Shown piece after piece: positions 52,825 through 61,321 of a DNA stretch of 64,000 nucleotides; the stretch's first letter is position 1, and each line of letters starts with the position of its first letter. Origin of the DNA: G963663315 sp965208975 (GTDB lineage Bacteria > Pseudomonadota > Gammaproteobacteria > Arenicellales > Poriferihabitantaceae); contig CBDBQH010000003.1 of the NCBI GenBank assembly GCA_965208975.1, positions 62,001 to 126,000 on the forward strand, in the 5' to 3' direction. Made by a program: the position numbers and the translations under genes. The notes under the pieces were generated by a model, which was not told the origin of the DNA, ran no database searches, and saw nothing but the letters and a program-made list of their open reading frames with translations.

Positions 52825-53044
52825 TCTGATCCATAAGGACGAGCAGTTTGGATATATCTCCGAATAAAACCGTAGAAGCTCGCCCGTGTCGGAGCAAATT
52901 GATAAAGGTCAGAATTGGCGGCTGGCACTTTCTTCTGAGAGAAGGAAACCAAGAGAAATTATATAAATACATTTTACAAAAATACATTGAAAACTAAATT
53001 TTTATTGGTAAAATTGTTGGGATTAAAAATTTTTGACCCATACG

Positions 53045-53533
53045 ATGAATCATATTCTGCGTGTCGCCGACGAAGTGTGGCTTGCTGTGGCTTCCCTCCA
53101 CCAGCATTATCCTGACCGGGAAGATTTTACGATCCCGGAGATCATAACGCAGGCCAGGCGAGCGAATCTCACTGGCGACCGCCCCCTTCGTCCAGGTGTC
53201 CAGGTCCATGCTTATCTCCATTGCGTCGCGAACAGACCCCCCAATCCCGGTCGCTATCGAATGCTGTTCGAAACAGGGAGAAGCAGGCGACGACTTTTCC
53301 GAGCCACCGATCCATACCATCCGCTACGCGCTGACGGAAAGTGCATACCCAAACCTGAACAGATACCTGTAGACCAGCATCCACTCATTGACTGGTACAT
53401 CCGGGAATATGCCGTCACATCGGCGACAGAAACCCAGGACCCGGTGTTAGCGCTTCGGGGGCTCGGTAAGGAGCTTTGGGCGCCCGAGGGCGCAGATGCT
53501 TATGTACGCCGCCTGCGGGAAGCCTGGCAATGA
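53045..53533 (+). CDS. Hypothetical 162-aa protein preceding a truncated PIN toxin
   Basis: From ATG 53045 (an in-frame TTG at 53033 is rejected). It begins ILRVADEVWLAVASLHQHYP and contains FTIPEIITQARRANL, which could be a winged-helix element; the C-terminus is RLREAWQ. No family named. Its stop overlaps the start of a PIN-domain ORF (ATGA), an arrangement typical of antitoxin-toxin pairs, so it may be the antitoxin or a DNA-binding partner. The 220-bp gap before it (52825-53044) is AT-rich towards the gene and probably holds its promoter. Confidence 0.55.
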   Translation: MNHILRVADEVWLAVASLHQHYPDREDFTIPEIITQARRANLTGDRPLRPGVQVHAYLHCVANRPPNPGRYRMLFETGRSRRRLFRATDPYHPLRADGKCIPKPEQIPVDQHPLIDWYIREYAVTSATETQDPVLALRGLGKELWAPEGADAYVRRLREAWQ

Positions 53534-53652
53534 GCCGCATCTTCTGGGACACAAACCTGTTCATCTATCTGTTCGAAGACAGTGGTGAAATGACTGAACG
53601 AGTCGTATCAATGCGCGGACGAATGATTGAACGAAACGGACATCAACATACC
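53530..53652 (+). pseudogene. Truncated PIN-domain (VapC-like) toxin gene
   Basis: Starts SRIFWDTNLFIYLFEDSGEM, the PIN-domain N-terminus with the first metal-binding aspartate (WDTN), and continues about 36 residues until it runs into a GC-rich hairpin repeat at 53653. The remaining active-site acidic residues are missing, so it cannot be an active nuclease. Confidence 0.7.
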
Positions 53653-53681
53653 GGGCGACCACAGAGGGTCGCCCCTACACA
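53653..53681. repeat. GC-rich hairpin repeat, GGGCGACC type
   Basis: gggcgacc-acaga-gggtcgcccctacacatcg, same subfamily as 51375-51405; it marks the breakpoint of the truncated PIN gene. Confidence 0.7.
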
Positions 53682-53702
53682 TCGTCTACAGCGCCCCACA
53701 CA

Positions 53703-53763
53703 TCAACTGCCCTACCGCAATTTACGACCCGGTATCCGGGTCACGCCAATGGCATCGGCCCGT
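53703..53763 (+). pseudogene. 3' tail fragment of an mlrC-like gene (third copy)
   Basis: Reads LPYRNLRPGIRVTPMASA, matching the last part of the mlrC-like fragments at 48180-48235 and 51268-51323 with a few substitutions. It is wedged between two hairpin repeats, so the fragment seems to be carried with the repeats. Confidence 0.6.
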
Positions 53764-53771
53764 CAACCATC

Positions 53772-53803
53772 ATCGTAGGGGCGGGTCACCGTGCCCGCCC
53801 GCA
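53772..53803. repeat. GC-rich hairpin repeat, GTAGGGGCGGGT type
   Basis: atcgtaggggcgggtcaccgtgcccgcccgcaac-type unit with an intact stem. It overlaps the 3' end of sdhE, so the last sdhE codons are repeat-derived. Confidence 0.75.
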
Positions 53804-54046
53804 ACTGGCAGACCATATCCGGGATACGATGTCCCGCACCTCCGGGACATCCGGTTTTTTCTGATGACATAGCCAGTCAATCAACAACGAATCGTCGTAT
53901 TCCAGCAGCGATTGAAACTCCGCCCTGGCGGTGGAGGACAGTCCCTGGTAGCGCCACCGGACAAAGTTTTCCAGGGTCAGGTCAAGTTCCCGTGCGCCGC
54001 GCCGGCATTTCCACAGAATCCGTTTCAGTTCATCAGACTCTTGCAT
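53786..54046 (-). CDS. sdhE: FAD assembly factor SdhE (YgfY/CptB family)
   Basis: 86 residues from ATG 54046 (MQESDELKR). The family's RGxxE motif is present in CRRGARELD, with WRYQGLSSTARAEF and LLEYDDSLLIDWL following. SdhE promotes covalent FAD attachment to SdhA. It lies 67 bp after sdhB in the sdh operon. A longer reading from 54151 is rejected because it overlaps sdhB. The C-terminal residues (IWSASCGRAR) come from the hairpin repeat at 53772. Confidence 0.88.
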   Translation of the reverse strand: MQESDELKRILWKCRRGARELDLTLENFVRWRYQGLSSTARAEFQSLLEYDDSLLIDWLCHQKKPDVPEVRDIVSRIWSASCGRAR

Positions 54047-54113
54047 CAGGGTTTCGCCGGGATTCTGCCGTTTGCTCAAATCTGGTCGCCGGTCGCCGGT
54101 CACTGGCAGCCAG

Positions 54114-54887
54114 CTATTTCCTGCGCTGAATCGCCGACTTGATTTCTCCAATCGCCTTGGCGGGATTCAAGCCTTTCGGGCAGGTGTTGGTGCAATTCAT
54201 GATCGTATGGCAACGGTACAGCTTGAACGTGTCGTCCAGCTCATCCAGTCTGTCATCGGTCGCCTGATCCCGGCTGTCCGCAATCCATCGGTAAGCCTGC
54301 AACAGGGCCGCCGGGCCGAGATAACGATCACTGTTCCACCAGTAGCTTGGACAACTGGTGGAACAACAGGCGCACAGGATACATTCATACAAACCGTCGA
54401 GTTTTGTCCGGTCCCGCTCGGACTGCAACCGCTCATTGTCAGGTGCGGCTTCCTCGGCCTGCAACCACGGTTTGATCGAAGCGTACTGCTGATAAAAATT
54501 ATTCAGGTCACAAACCAGATCCTTGATCACCGACAGGTGCGGCAAGGGGTATATCTTGATATCCCCCTTGATTTCATGGGCCGAACAGATACAGGCGAGA
54601 GTATTGACGCCATTGATGTTCATGGAGCAGGAGCCGCAGATCCCCTCCCGGCAGGAACGCCGGAAAGTCAGGGTACTGTCGATATGGTTCTTGATCCGGA
54701 TCAGTATGTCCAGAACCATCGGCCCACAGGCCTTGAGGTCCACTTGATAGGTGTCGATTCTGGGATTCTCCCCGCCATCCGGATCCCACCGATAAACATG
54801 GACCTGACGCAATTCACGGTCACTCGTATCAGTGAATCGCTTCCCCTTTTTGATACGGGAATGGGCAGGCAGCCTGAACTCAGCCAT
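54114..54887 (-). CDS. sdhB: Succinate dehydrogenase iron-sulfur subunit SdhB
   Basis: 257 residues. Three clusters are ligated by visible cysteines: [2Fe-2S] C79, C84, C87, C99; [4Fe-4S] in ECILCACCSTSCP (169-180); [3Fe-4S] in CHTIMNCTNTCPKG (226-238). It passes electrons from SdhA to quinone. Its ATG overlaps the sdhA stop. Confidence 0.96.
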   Translation of the reverse strand: MAEFRLPAHSRIKKGKRFTDTSDRELRQVHVYRWDPDGGENPRIDTYQVDLKACGPMVLDILIRIKNHIDSTLTFRRSCREGICGSCSMNINGVNTLACICSAHEIKGDIKIYPLPHLSVIKDLVCDLNNFYQQYASIKPWLQAEEAAPDNERLQSERDRTKLDGLYECILCACCSTSCPSYWWNSDRYLGPAALLQAYRWIADSRDQATDDRLDELDDTFKLYRCHTIMNCTNTCPKGLNPAKAIGEIKSAIQRRK

Positions 54888-56683
54888 CAGTACACTCTCT
54901 CCCTGGGTTGGATATATTCCACTTCATCGGTCAACGTATAGTCATGTACGGGTCGATAATCAATCACGGGATTGTCGTCAATCCCGTTTTGCCAGACCAG
55001 GGTATGTTTCATCCAGTTCTGGTCGTCCCGCTCCGGGTAATCCTCTCTGGCATGGGCGCCACGGCTCTCTTTGCGATTGATCGCGGAATGTATGGATACC
55101 CTGGCCTGGCGAAGAAGATTGTCCAGTTCCAGGGTTTCAACCAGATCCGTGTTCCAGATCATGGAGCGGTCGGTGACCCGAACATCAGAAAACCGCTTGC
55201 AAATCTGCCCCATTGCGTCAATTCCCTCCTGCATCACCTCTTCCGTGCGGAATACCGCACAATAATTCTGCATGGTTTTTTGCATTTCGAGTCGAATATC
55301 GGCGGTCGTGGAATCTCCATTGGCATAACGCAGTCCGTCCAGGCGATCGATAATATCTTCCCCGGCATTCTTCGCCAGGCACATGCCCGCGCTGCCGGCG
55401 TCAATCAGCTCCCTGGCCCGATGAGCCGATGCCCGCCCGAAGACCACGATATCCAGAAGCGAGTTGGAACCGAGCCGATTGGCGCCATGCACCGATACAC
55501 ACGCGGCCTCTCCAATCGCCATCAGGCCGGGCACGATGTGTTCGGGGTCGCCGTCTTTCAACGTAACGACCTGGCCATGGATATTGGTTTGTATGCCGCC
55601 CATATTGTAGTGCACCGTGGGCAATACCGGAATCGGTTCCCGGGTCACGTCCACCCCGCCGAAGATGCGGGCCGACTCAGAAATACCGGGCAGCCGTTCG
55701 GCCAACACTTCCGGCCCGAGATGCTCCAGATGCAGGTGAATGTGGTCTTTTTCTTCTCCTACACCCAGTCCGTCACGAATTTCCATCGTCATGGAGCGGC
55801 TGACCACGTCACGCGACGCCAGATCCTTGGCATTCGGCGCATAACGCTCCATGAACCGCTCCCCCTTCGAATTGGTCAAATATCCTCCCTCCCCCCTGGC
55901 GCCCTCGGTAATCAGGCAACCCGAACCATAAATGCCGGTCGGGTGAAACTGGATGAATTCCATGTCCTGGAGCGGCAATCCGGCGCGCAGAGCCATGCCC
56001 CCGCCATCGCCGGTGCAACTGTGCGCCGATGTTGCGGAAAAATACGTCCGACCATACCCGCCAGTGGCCAGTACAACCAGTTTGGCCGCAAACCGATGCA
56101 ACTCTCCCCGCTCCAAATCCCAGGCCATCACGCCCTGGCACTGGTCGCCCTGCATGATCAGATCAATGGCAAAATATTCGATAAAAAATTCAGCGTGGTG
56201 TTTGAGTGACTGCTGGTAGAGAGTATGCAGGATGGCGTGGCCGGTCCGGTCCGCCGCCGCACAGGTGCGCTGGGCCTGCCCTTCGCCGTAATGGGTCGTC
56301 ATACCGCCGAAGGCGCGCTGATAAATGCGATCTTCGGCAGTGCGCGAAAAGGGAACTCCGTAATGCTCCAGCTCAATCACTGCATTCGGGGCTTCCTTGC
56401 ACATATACTCAATCGCGTCCTGGTCGCCGAGCCAGTCGGAACCCTTGACCGTGTCATACATGTGCCAGCGCCAGTCATCTTCTCCCATATTGCCGAGCGC
56501 GGCGCTCATCCCGCCCTGGGCGGCAACGGTGTGGCTGCGGGTCGGAAACAACTTGGTGATGCAAGCCGTGCTCAACCCTTCCAGGGCCATGCCAAAGGTG
56601 GCGCGCAGTCCGGCCCCGCCAGCGCCGACCACCACCACATCATACTGATGATCGACGATTTTATACGCTCCACTCCCGCTCAC
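54887..56683 (-). CDS. sdhA: Succinate dehydrogenase flavoprotein subunit SdhA
   Basis: 598 residues from GTG 56683, which overlaps the sdhD stop as GTGA. A longer frame to 56983 reads through sdhD and is rejected. FAD-binding VVVGAGGAGLRA near 17-28, the flavin-linking histidine H51 in RSHTVAAQGG, and active-site regions VHYNMGGI and HGANRLGSNSLLD. Oxidises succinate to fumarate at the cytoplasmic side of the inner membrane. Operon order sdhC-sdhD-sdhA-sdhB-sdhE. Confidence 0.96.
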   Translation of the reverse strand: MSGSGAYKIVDHQYDVVVVGAGGAGLRATFGMALEGLSTACITKLFPTRSHTVAAQGGMSAALGNMGEDDWRWHMYDTVKGSDWLGDQDAIEYMCKEAPNAVIELEHYGVPFSRTAEDRIYQRAFGGMTTHYGEGQAQRTCAAADRTGHAILHTLYQQSLKHHAEFFIEYFAIDLIMQGDQCQGVMAWDLERGELHRFAAKLVVLATGGYGRTYFSATSAHSCTGDGGGMALRAGLPLQDMEFIQFHPTGIYGSGCLITEGARGEGGYLTNSKGERFMERYAPNAKDLASRDVVSRSMTMEIRDGLGVGEEKDHIHLHLEHLGPEVLAERLPGISESARIFGGVDVTREPIPVLPTVHYNMGGIQTNIHGQVVTLKDGDPEHIVPGLMAIGEAACVSVHGANRLGSNSLLDIVVFGRASAHRARELIDAGSAGMCLAKNAGEDIIDRLDGLRYANGDSTTADIRLEMQKTMQNYCAVFRTEEVMQEGIDAMGQICKRFSDVRVTDRSMIWNTDLVETLELDNLLRQARVSIHSAINRKESRGAHAREDYPERDDQNWMKHTLVWQNGIDDNPVIDYRPVHDYTLTDEVEYIQPRERVY

Positions 56684-57018
56684 AGCGCCATCCTCGATAC
56701 CGCAAAAACCGCGACCAGCGCCGACAACGACAGGATTCCCTTGCCCAGCAGGAGGCTGACGGCATTCAGCCCCGGACTGTGAATATAGTCTTCGATCACC
56801 ACCTGTACTCCCAGCCAGGCATGCCAGAACATCGTGACGAGATACAGGAGCAACAACACAGCCACCCACGGATGCGAAATCCAGGCCGCCGCTTCGTCGA
56901 ACCCGCCGTCCATATAACGGATAATCGAGAACATGAACCAGAGCGTGAGCGGAATCAGCAGTATCGCAGTCACCCGCTGCCACTTCCAGTGCCCGGAGCC
57001 TTGCGTTGAAGAAGTCAT
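56680..57018 (-). CDS. sdhD: Succinate dehydrogenase membrane anchor SdhD
   Basis: 112 residues with three membrane segments (about 17-34, 50-68, 86-106). The heme/quinone region is HAWLGVQVVIEDY, with the axial histidine and the DY pair. Overlaps sdhC by 4 bp and sdhA by 4 bp. Confidence 0.92.
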   Translation of the reverse strand: MTSSTQGSGHWKWQRVTAILLIPLTLWFMFSIIRYMDGGFDEAAAWISHPWVAVLLLLYLVTMFWHAWLGVQVVIEDYIHSPGLNAVSLLLGKGILSLSALVAVFAVSRMAL

Positions 57019-57401
57019 ACCAACCAGACCCCGGCTGTCAACAGAAGCGCGGCCACCACCGTAAGCTTGCCGGAAAGATATACGCTGGAAAGCTCAAAAC
57101 CATAACCGAAATCCCAGAATAAATGGCGGACGCCATTGCACAAATGATAACTGGTACAGGCCGTCCAGATCACCAGCAACCCCTTTCCCACCGGAGAACC
57201 CAACCCCTGACGGAAACATTCATAAGCCTCCTTGCCCAGGGCCGCCCCAAGTAACCATAGCGCGATAACAACCGCGCCAATGGCAATCGCGATTCCGGTT
57301 GCCCGATGTAAAATGGACAAAACCGAAGTAAGTTGAGGCTGATAAACCTGCAAATGCGGAGAAAGCGGGCGACGGCGCTCGTTATCTGTTATCTTCATCA
57401 C
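57015..57401 (-). CDS. sdhC: Succinate dehydrogenase cytochrome b556 subunit SdhC
   Basis: 128 residues. RRPLSPHLQVY and SILHRATG near the N-terminus and HLCNGVRHLFWD in the second helix are the family signatures; the histidine in the latter is the heme ligand region. First gene of the sdh operon, divergent from ygfZ with a 37-bp gap that must hold both transcription starts or overlap the coding ends. Confidence 0.93.
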   Translation of the reverse strand: MMKITDNERRRPLSPHLQVYQPQLTSVLSILHRATGIAIAIGAVVIALWLLGAALGKEAYECFRQGLGSPVGKGLLVIWTACTSYHLCNGVRHLFWDFGYGFELSSVYLSGKLTVVAALLLTAGVWLV

Positions 57402-57438
57402 TTGATTTTAACCGATCAACACACCATATTTAAAAAAT

Positions 57439-58380
57439 ATGACTCCGATCACACAAACACAGCTGGACACCCTGCTGAATAACCGGAATCCCGGCCCATA
57501 TTACCTGGATCTGGAACCGTTGTCCCTGCTCCGCATACACGGCGAGGATGCCGAATCCTTTCTGCAAGGGCAATTAAGCAACGATATTTCAAAACTCGGA
57601 ACGGCTCAAGCCCAGTTACACGCCTGGTGCAACCCCAAGGGGCGAATCCTCGCCATCTTGCGAATCATGCGCGATGAGAATGGTTTTTGGGCATTGCTCC
57701 CGGACGATCTGGCAACACCCTTCACAAAGCGGTTGAAGATGTTTGTGATGCGCGCCAAAGTGACGATTGAGACCGAACCGGATGTTCGTTGCCTCGGCCT
57801 GGTCGGCGCTGCAGATTCGGCCATACAGGATTTCATCGAATCCGGTTGCAACGTCTATTGTGTGGATGAAACCCGGTCACGCTCCCTGCTGATTGGTAAC
57901 CATGATTGGATCGGACAGGTCGCAAGCCAGGCCGGTTCATCGGTTTTACAGAGTGATTACTGGCGGGCGCTGGATATTCTTGCCGCCATCCCCCAGGTCT
58001 ACTTGAGCACGTCTGAAACCTTCATTCCCCAGCATATCAACCTCGAACTGGTTGACGGAGTCAGTTTCAAAAAAGGCTGTTATCCAGGACAGGAAATTGT
58101 GGCAAGGCTGAAATATCTTGGCAAATCAAAAAAGAGATTGATAATCGCCAGAATCAGTTCATCCAGGCCCGTTGCCGCGGGCGACACAATCTACGCCGGA
58201 AACAAGCCTGACTCCAAAGCCGGGCTCATCGTCGACTCGGTTGGATTGGATGACCAAACCTGGCTGGTCTCTGCCATGGCGCCCGCAACCGCCATCCATC
58301 ACGGCGTATTGACTATCGCTTCGGCTGCCGGCGCCCCGCTCGAACGGATCACCATGCCTTACGCGGTCCCCGATGACTGA
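57439..58380 (+). CDS. ygfZ: Folate-binding protein YgfZ (iron-sulfur maintenance factor)
   Basis: 313 residues of the GcvT-like fold. The family signature KGCYPGQE is present with C214, and LQGQLSNDISKLGTAQAQL lies near the N-terminus. YgfZ supports certain iron-sulfur enzymes in a folate-dependent way. Its position next to sdh and sdhE is typical of gammaproteobacteria and supports the taxonomic guess. Confidence 0.9.
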   Translation: MTPITQTQLDTLLNNRNPGPYYLDLEPLSLLRIHGEDAESFLQGQLSNDISKLGTAQAQLHAWCNPKGRILAILRIMRDENGFWALLPDDLATPFTKRLKMFVMRAKVTIETEPDVRCLGLVGAADSAIQDFIESGCNVYCVDETRSRSLLIGNHDWIGQVASQAGSSVLQSDYWRALDILAAIPQVYLSTSETFIPQHINLELVDGVSFKKGCYPGQEIVARLKYLGKSKKRLIIARISSSRPVAAGDTIYAGNKPDSKAGLIVDSVGLDDQTWLVSAMAPATAIHHGVLTIASAAGAPLERITMPYAVPDD

Positions 58381-58436
58381 CGGCGGACAAGCACAGCGAC
58401 CTGCCCTACACAACATGAACCTCAGCATCCACCACC

Positions 58437-58469
58437 ATCGTAGGGGCGGGTCTCTGTGCCCGCCCGCAA
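58437..58469. repeat. GC-rich hairpin repeat, GTAGGGGCGGGT type
   Basis: catcgtaggggcgggt, loop ctctg, tgcccgcccgcaac: intact stem between convergent ygfZ and the MttB-family gene, suitable as a bidirectional transcript end. Confidence 0.75.
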
Positions 58470-58488
58470 CTGACGATAACCGCTCCTG

Positions 58489-60060
58489 CTACCGCTTCAA
58501 AAGAATCGGGAATTTATCCCGAATCAGGCGATCGCAAGTATGGTCCACGTAACAGGGCCAATGCTGATCGAGAATTTCCCGGACAACCTGTTGACTGCGC
58601 GTATAAAGATCATTGGAACCCGCTTGCTCCCATGCGTCAGTGGGAGTGCGGTCGGATAACTCAGGGTACAGGTACTCGGTTTCTATATAGTTCAGCGTCT
58701 GGCTGTGCCCCAGAAAATGGCCGGGATGGATCACCGACTCACGGATGACCTCTACCGATAGCGTCTCATCATTCACTTCAATACCGCGAGTCGCCCGCAG
58801 AACCAGACCCAGAATCTCATCATCAATCACCAGGGATTCAAAGCTGCAACCCATCAGGCTACCCATCATGCCGGCCGCCTCACAGACACGGTTAGCGCCC
58901 GCCATGGCGGCCAGCGCCAGCGAAACCCCTTTTTCAAAGCCATGCTGAACGTCCGGAATTTTCGAGTCTGTCATCCCCGCTGCGACAGAATTGGGAAGGT
59001 CATAGAACCGTCCCATCTGCACAGCGGCAGCCGACAACAACGCTTCTTCGGCGCTGCCGCCGGAAAACGAGCCAGTACGCAGGTCGGTAATAAAGGGCCA
59101 TGCGGCGAAAGCCATCGGGCAACCGGGATGAATCAGATTGACAACGGCCAGACAAGCCAGGGTTTCTGCAATCACTTGCGCCAGGATGCCGGCCAACGGC
59201 GCCGGAGCGGTGGCTCCACTCTGGGGCGCAACCGCAAGATCACTGGTTAAACCGAGTCGGCTGGCTTCCATCATCACTTGCAGGTTTTCTACCCCGAATC
59301 TCAGCGGAGAAACGATCGGACAGCCCCCGAAAATGGCGAATGGTTCTTTCTGGAATCGACCTTCTCCCCCCAGAACCATATCAAACATTTCGACCGCCGG
59401 ACGGACACTGTTCGAGCTTCGAAAGGCAAAGCAAAGAGGTTTCTCGGTCGCCATCATCATCGTGTACGGGATATTGATGTCATGCTCAAAGTCGTCCGTG
59501 ACATCTGTCGGCACTACGGTGTCGCCCACCATGTGAATGTTGTCGAGTTTGTCCGTCAGCCGGGTGAAGTCGTAGATATCCTGAAGCGTGGACGGACGAT
59601 AGCTTCTGGTTTCGGCTTCGAACGTGGTAACCGCCGACCCCGATGTCGCGAAATACACTTTGGCGCCGCTGCATTCAATGTCATCCGTCCCTTTGCGGGC
59701 GCCTCTGGCATGCACAACAAAGTGACGGGCCGCCCCCGCGATAATGTCTTCCATCAGGGCTTTCGGGAAGCACAACCGATTGTGTTCGTTCAACCAGGCT
59801 CCTTTCGGCAAAACCATATCCAGCAAGTCACGAGTCGGGTCCTTGATACCGATTGTCGCCAGAATCTCAAGAGCGGCCTGGTGCACCTGCTCCATGTCGC
59901 GCTCGCTCAGCGGTTTGTAACGCCCCCCCAACATACCGGGCCAAACCGCCGGCGATACACTTTGCTCCTGTCTTTTGGTTCTGCGGGCATGCCGCCCCCC
60001 TTCGCGCCTCCTGCGGCTACCCGCTCGCTCCGGAATCAATGAATATGCACCGTTTCCCAT
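58489..60060 (-). CDS. Non-pyrrolysine MttB-family (trimethylamine/betaine) corrinoid methyltransferase
   Basis: 523 residues of the MttB superfamily. YKPLSERDMEQVHQAALEIL opens the conserved part; GRFYDLPNSVAAGMTDSKIPD and the C-terminal Q-V-V-R-E-I-L-D region are typical. No in-frame UAG interrupts it, so it is the non-Pyl type (for example glycine-betaine methyltransferase MtgB and relatives). The first 45 residues are Arg-rich and may be a false extension; the start overlaps the upstream binding-protein gene by 25 bp. Co-transcription with a Liv-type transporter suggests demethylation of an imported quaternary amine; substrate is inferred. No corrinoid protein gene is seen in the window. 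Confidence 0.83.
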   Translation of the reverse strand: MGNGAYSLIPERAGSRRRREGGRHARRTKRQEQSVSPAVWPGMLGGRYKPLSERDMEQVHQAALEILATIGIKDPTRDLLDMVLPKGAWLNEHNRLCFPKALMEDIIAGAARHFVVHARGARKGTDDIECSGAKVYFATSGSAVTTFEAETRSYRPSTLQDIYDFTRLTDKLDNIHMVGDTVVPTDVTDDFEHDINIPYTMMMATEKPLCFAFRSSNSVRPAVEMFDMVLGGEGRFQKEPFAIFGGCPIVSPLRFGVENLQVMMEASRLGLTSDLAVAPQSGATAPAPLAGILAQVIAETLACLAVVNLIHPGCPMAFAAWPFITDLRTGSFSGGSAEEALLSAAAVQMGRFYDLPNSVAAGMTDSKIPDVQHGFEKGVSLALAAMAGANRVCEAAGMMGSLMGCSFESLVIDDEILGLVLRATRGIEVNDETLSVEVIRESVIHPGHFLGHSQTLNYIETEYLYPELSDRTPTDAWEQAGSNDLYTRSQQVVREILDQHWPCYVDHTCDRLIRDKFPILLKR

Positions 60061-61220
60061 GCACCGTTATTGATCTCAAGCTCCTTGTAAGTACCGAATA
60101 CTTCACCCACTTCGTTGAACTCGACATGAGTGGCGCCCTGATAATTGACTTCACCGCCGTCAGCCAGAATCTGCAAGGCCTTTGCCAGTTCACCGGGGCC
60201 GATTTCCTCGCCCGGAGCGTTGGCCACAGACAGGATACTACCGGCAATAGCGGAGCGGTCGGCTGAACCCGCCGCCTGAATGCCCAGAACCAGAAGAGCG
60301 GCTGCGTCATAAGACTCAGGCACGAACGCGCCATCGCTCTTGATTCCTTTGGAATTGGCATAGTCTGCAAAGGCCTCCGCTCCTGCCGCTCCGCCCGGCA
60401 GGGTCGCGATGGAACCATCCAGCTCAGAGCCAATGGCTTCTATCAGTGATTCACCGACCATACCATCCGCCATCACGAAACTGCCAAAAGCATCGGCATC
60501 CACCGCGGCCTGAATAATCCCCTTGCCGCCCTGGTCAACGTATCCGAACACTGCCAGGTGTTCGGCGCCGGAAGCCGCCAGGGCGCCGACTTCAGCGGAG
60601 TAATCAGCCTTGCCATCCTCATGCGCCGCGGTAATTGTGATCGTACCGCCATTCGCTTTGAAGGCGCTGCCAAATGATTCGGCAAGTCCCTTGCCATAAT
60701 CGTTGTTGGTATAGGTGACTGCCACCTCACTGATGCCCCGCTCTTTCAGTATATCAGCCAGAACCTGTCCCTGGCGGGCATCCGACGGCGCCGTTCTGAA
60801 GAAAAAACCATTGTCATCTATCGTCGACAACGCCGGTGACGTGGCCGATGGAGAAATCATGACCACACCATTCGGAACCGCCACGTTGTTTGCAATGGCG
60901 GTTGTCACTCCTGAGCAATCAGCCCCCATAATAGCGGCAATGCCGTCCGAAGTGATCAGCCGTTCGGCAGCCGAAGAGGCGGCTGCGGCGTCAATACAGG
61001 TGGAATCGCCACGGACACCGACAATGGTTTTACCGTCCAGCAGTTTGCCTGATTCCGAGGCTTCTGCAAGGGCGAGCTCCGCGCCGCTGGCCATATCCGG
61101 CGTCAGCGATTCGATCGGCCCGGTATAGCCGAGGATAATCCCGATTTTAATATCATCAGCCAGTACCGGCGCCGATAGAACAGTCAGTAATACGGGGATT
61201 AATATGGTTTTTCTCATCAT
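60036..61220 (-). CDS. Branched-chain amino-acid-type ABC transporter substrate-binding protein (LivK-like)
   Basis: 394 residues from ATG 61220, with signal peptide (KTILIPVLLTVLSAPVLA, cleavage before DD). DDIKIGIILGYTGPIESLTP is the standard start of a Peripla_BP_6 mature protein. A longer reading to 61469 runs into livM and is rejected. The coupling to a MttB-family gene argues for a methylated amine ligand rather than leucine; the fold is secure, the ligand is not. Confidence 0.88.
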   Translation of the reverse strand: MMRKTILIPVLLTVLSAPVLADDIKIGIILGYTGPIESLTPDMASGAELALAEASESGKLLDGKTIVGVRGDSTCIDAAAASSAAERLITSDGIAAIMGADCSGVTTAIANNVAVPNGVVMISPSATSPALSTIDDNGFFFRTAPSDARQGQVLADILKERGISEVAVTYTNNDYGKGLAESFGSAFKANGGTITITAAHEDGKADYSAEVGALAASGAEHLAVFGYVDQGGKGIIQAAVDADAFGSFVMADGMVGESLIEAIGSELDGSIATLPGGAAGAEAFADYANSKGIKSDGAFVPESYDAAALLVLGIQAAGSADRSAIAGSILSVANAPGEEIGPGELAKALQILADGGEVNYQGATHVEFNEVGEVFGTYKELEINNGAWETVHIH

Positions 61221-61247
61221 GTCTTCTCCAAAAACTAAAGTGTTGGT

Positions 61248-61286
61248 AGTCCCGAAAGGGGGCACAGAGCCAGAGTAATCGGGACT
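61248..61286 (-). other. hairpin in the livM-livK gap (5' leader of the binding-protein gene)
   Basis: agtcccga (61248-61255) and tcgggact (61279-61286) are perfectly complementary around a 23-base loop. No T-run follows on the minus strand, so it looks like a leader or mRNA-processing structure rather than a terminator. Confidence 0.45.
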
Positions 61287-61290
61287 GGCA

Positions 61291-61320
61291 AGTATAACCC
61301 GCCCGGTCCGCAAAAACCAA
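61291..61320 (-). promoter_or_regulatory. candidate internal promoter for the livK-like gene
   Basis: On the minus strand TTGGTT (61320-61315) is followed after 18 bp by TATACT (61296-61291), about 70 bp before the binding-protein start. It would allow extra expression of the binding protein and the MttB-family gene. Confidence 0.4.
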
Positions 61321-61321
61321 C

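Noticed and set aside
54887..56983. 698-residue SdhA with N-terminal extension
   Set aside because: The extra 100 codons are sdhD read in another frame; GTG 56683 with a GTGA overlap is the natural start.
58489..60060. Pyrrolysine-containing trimethylamine methyltransferase
   Set aside because: The frame is open without an internal UAG and no pyl genes are seen, so it is the non-Pyl type.
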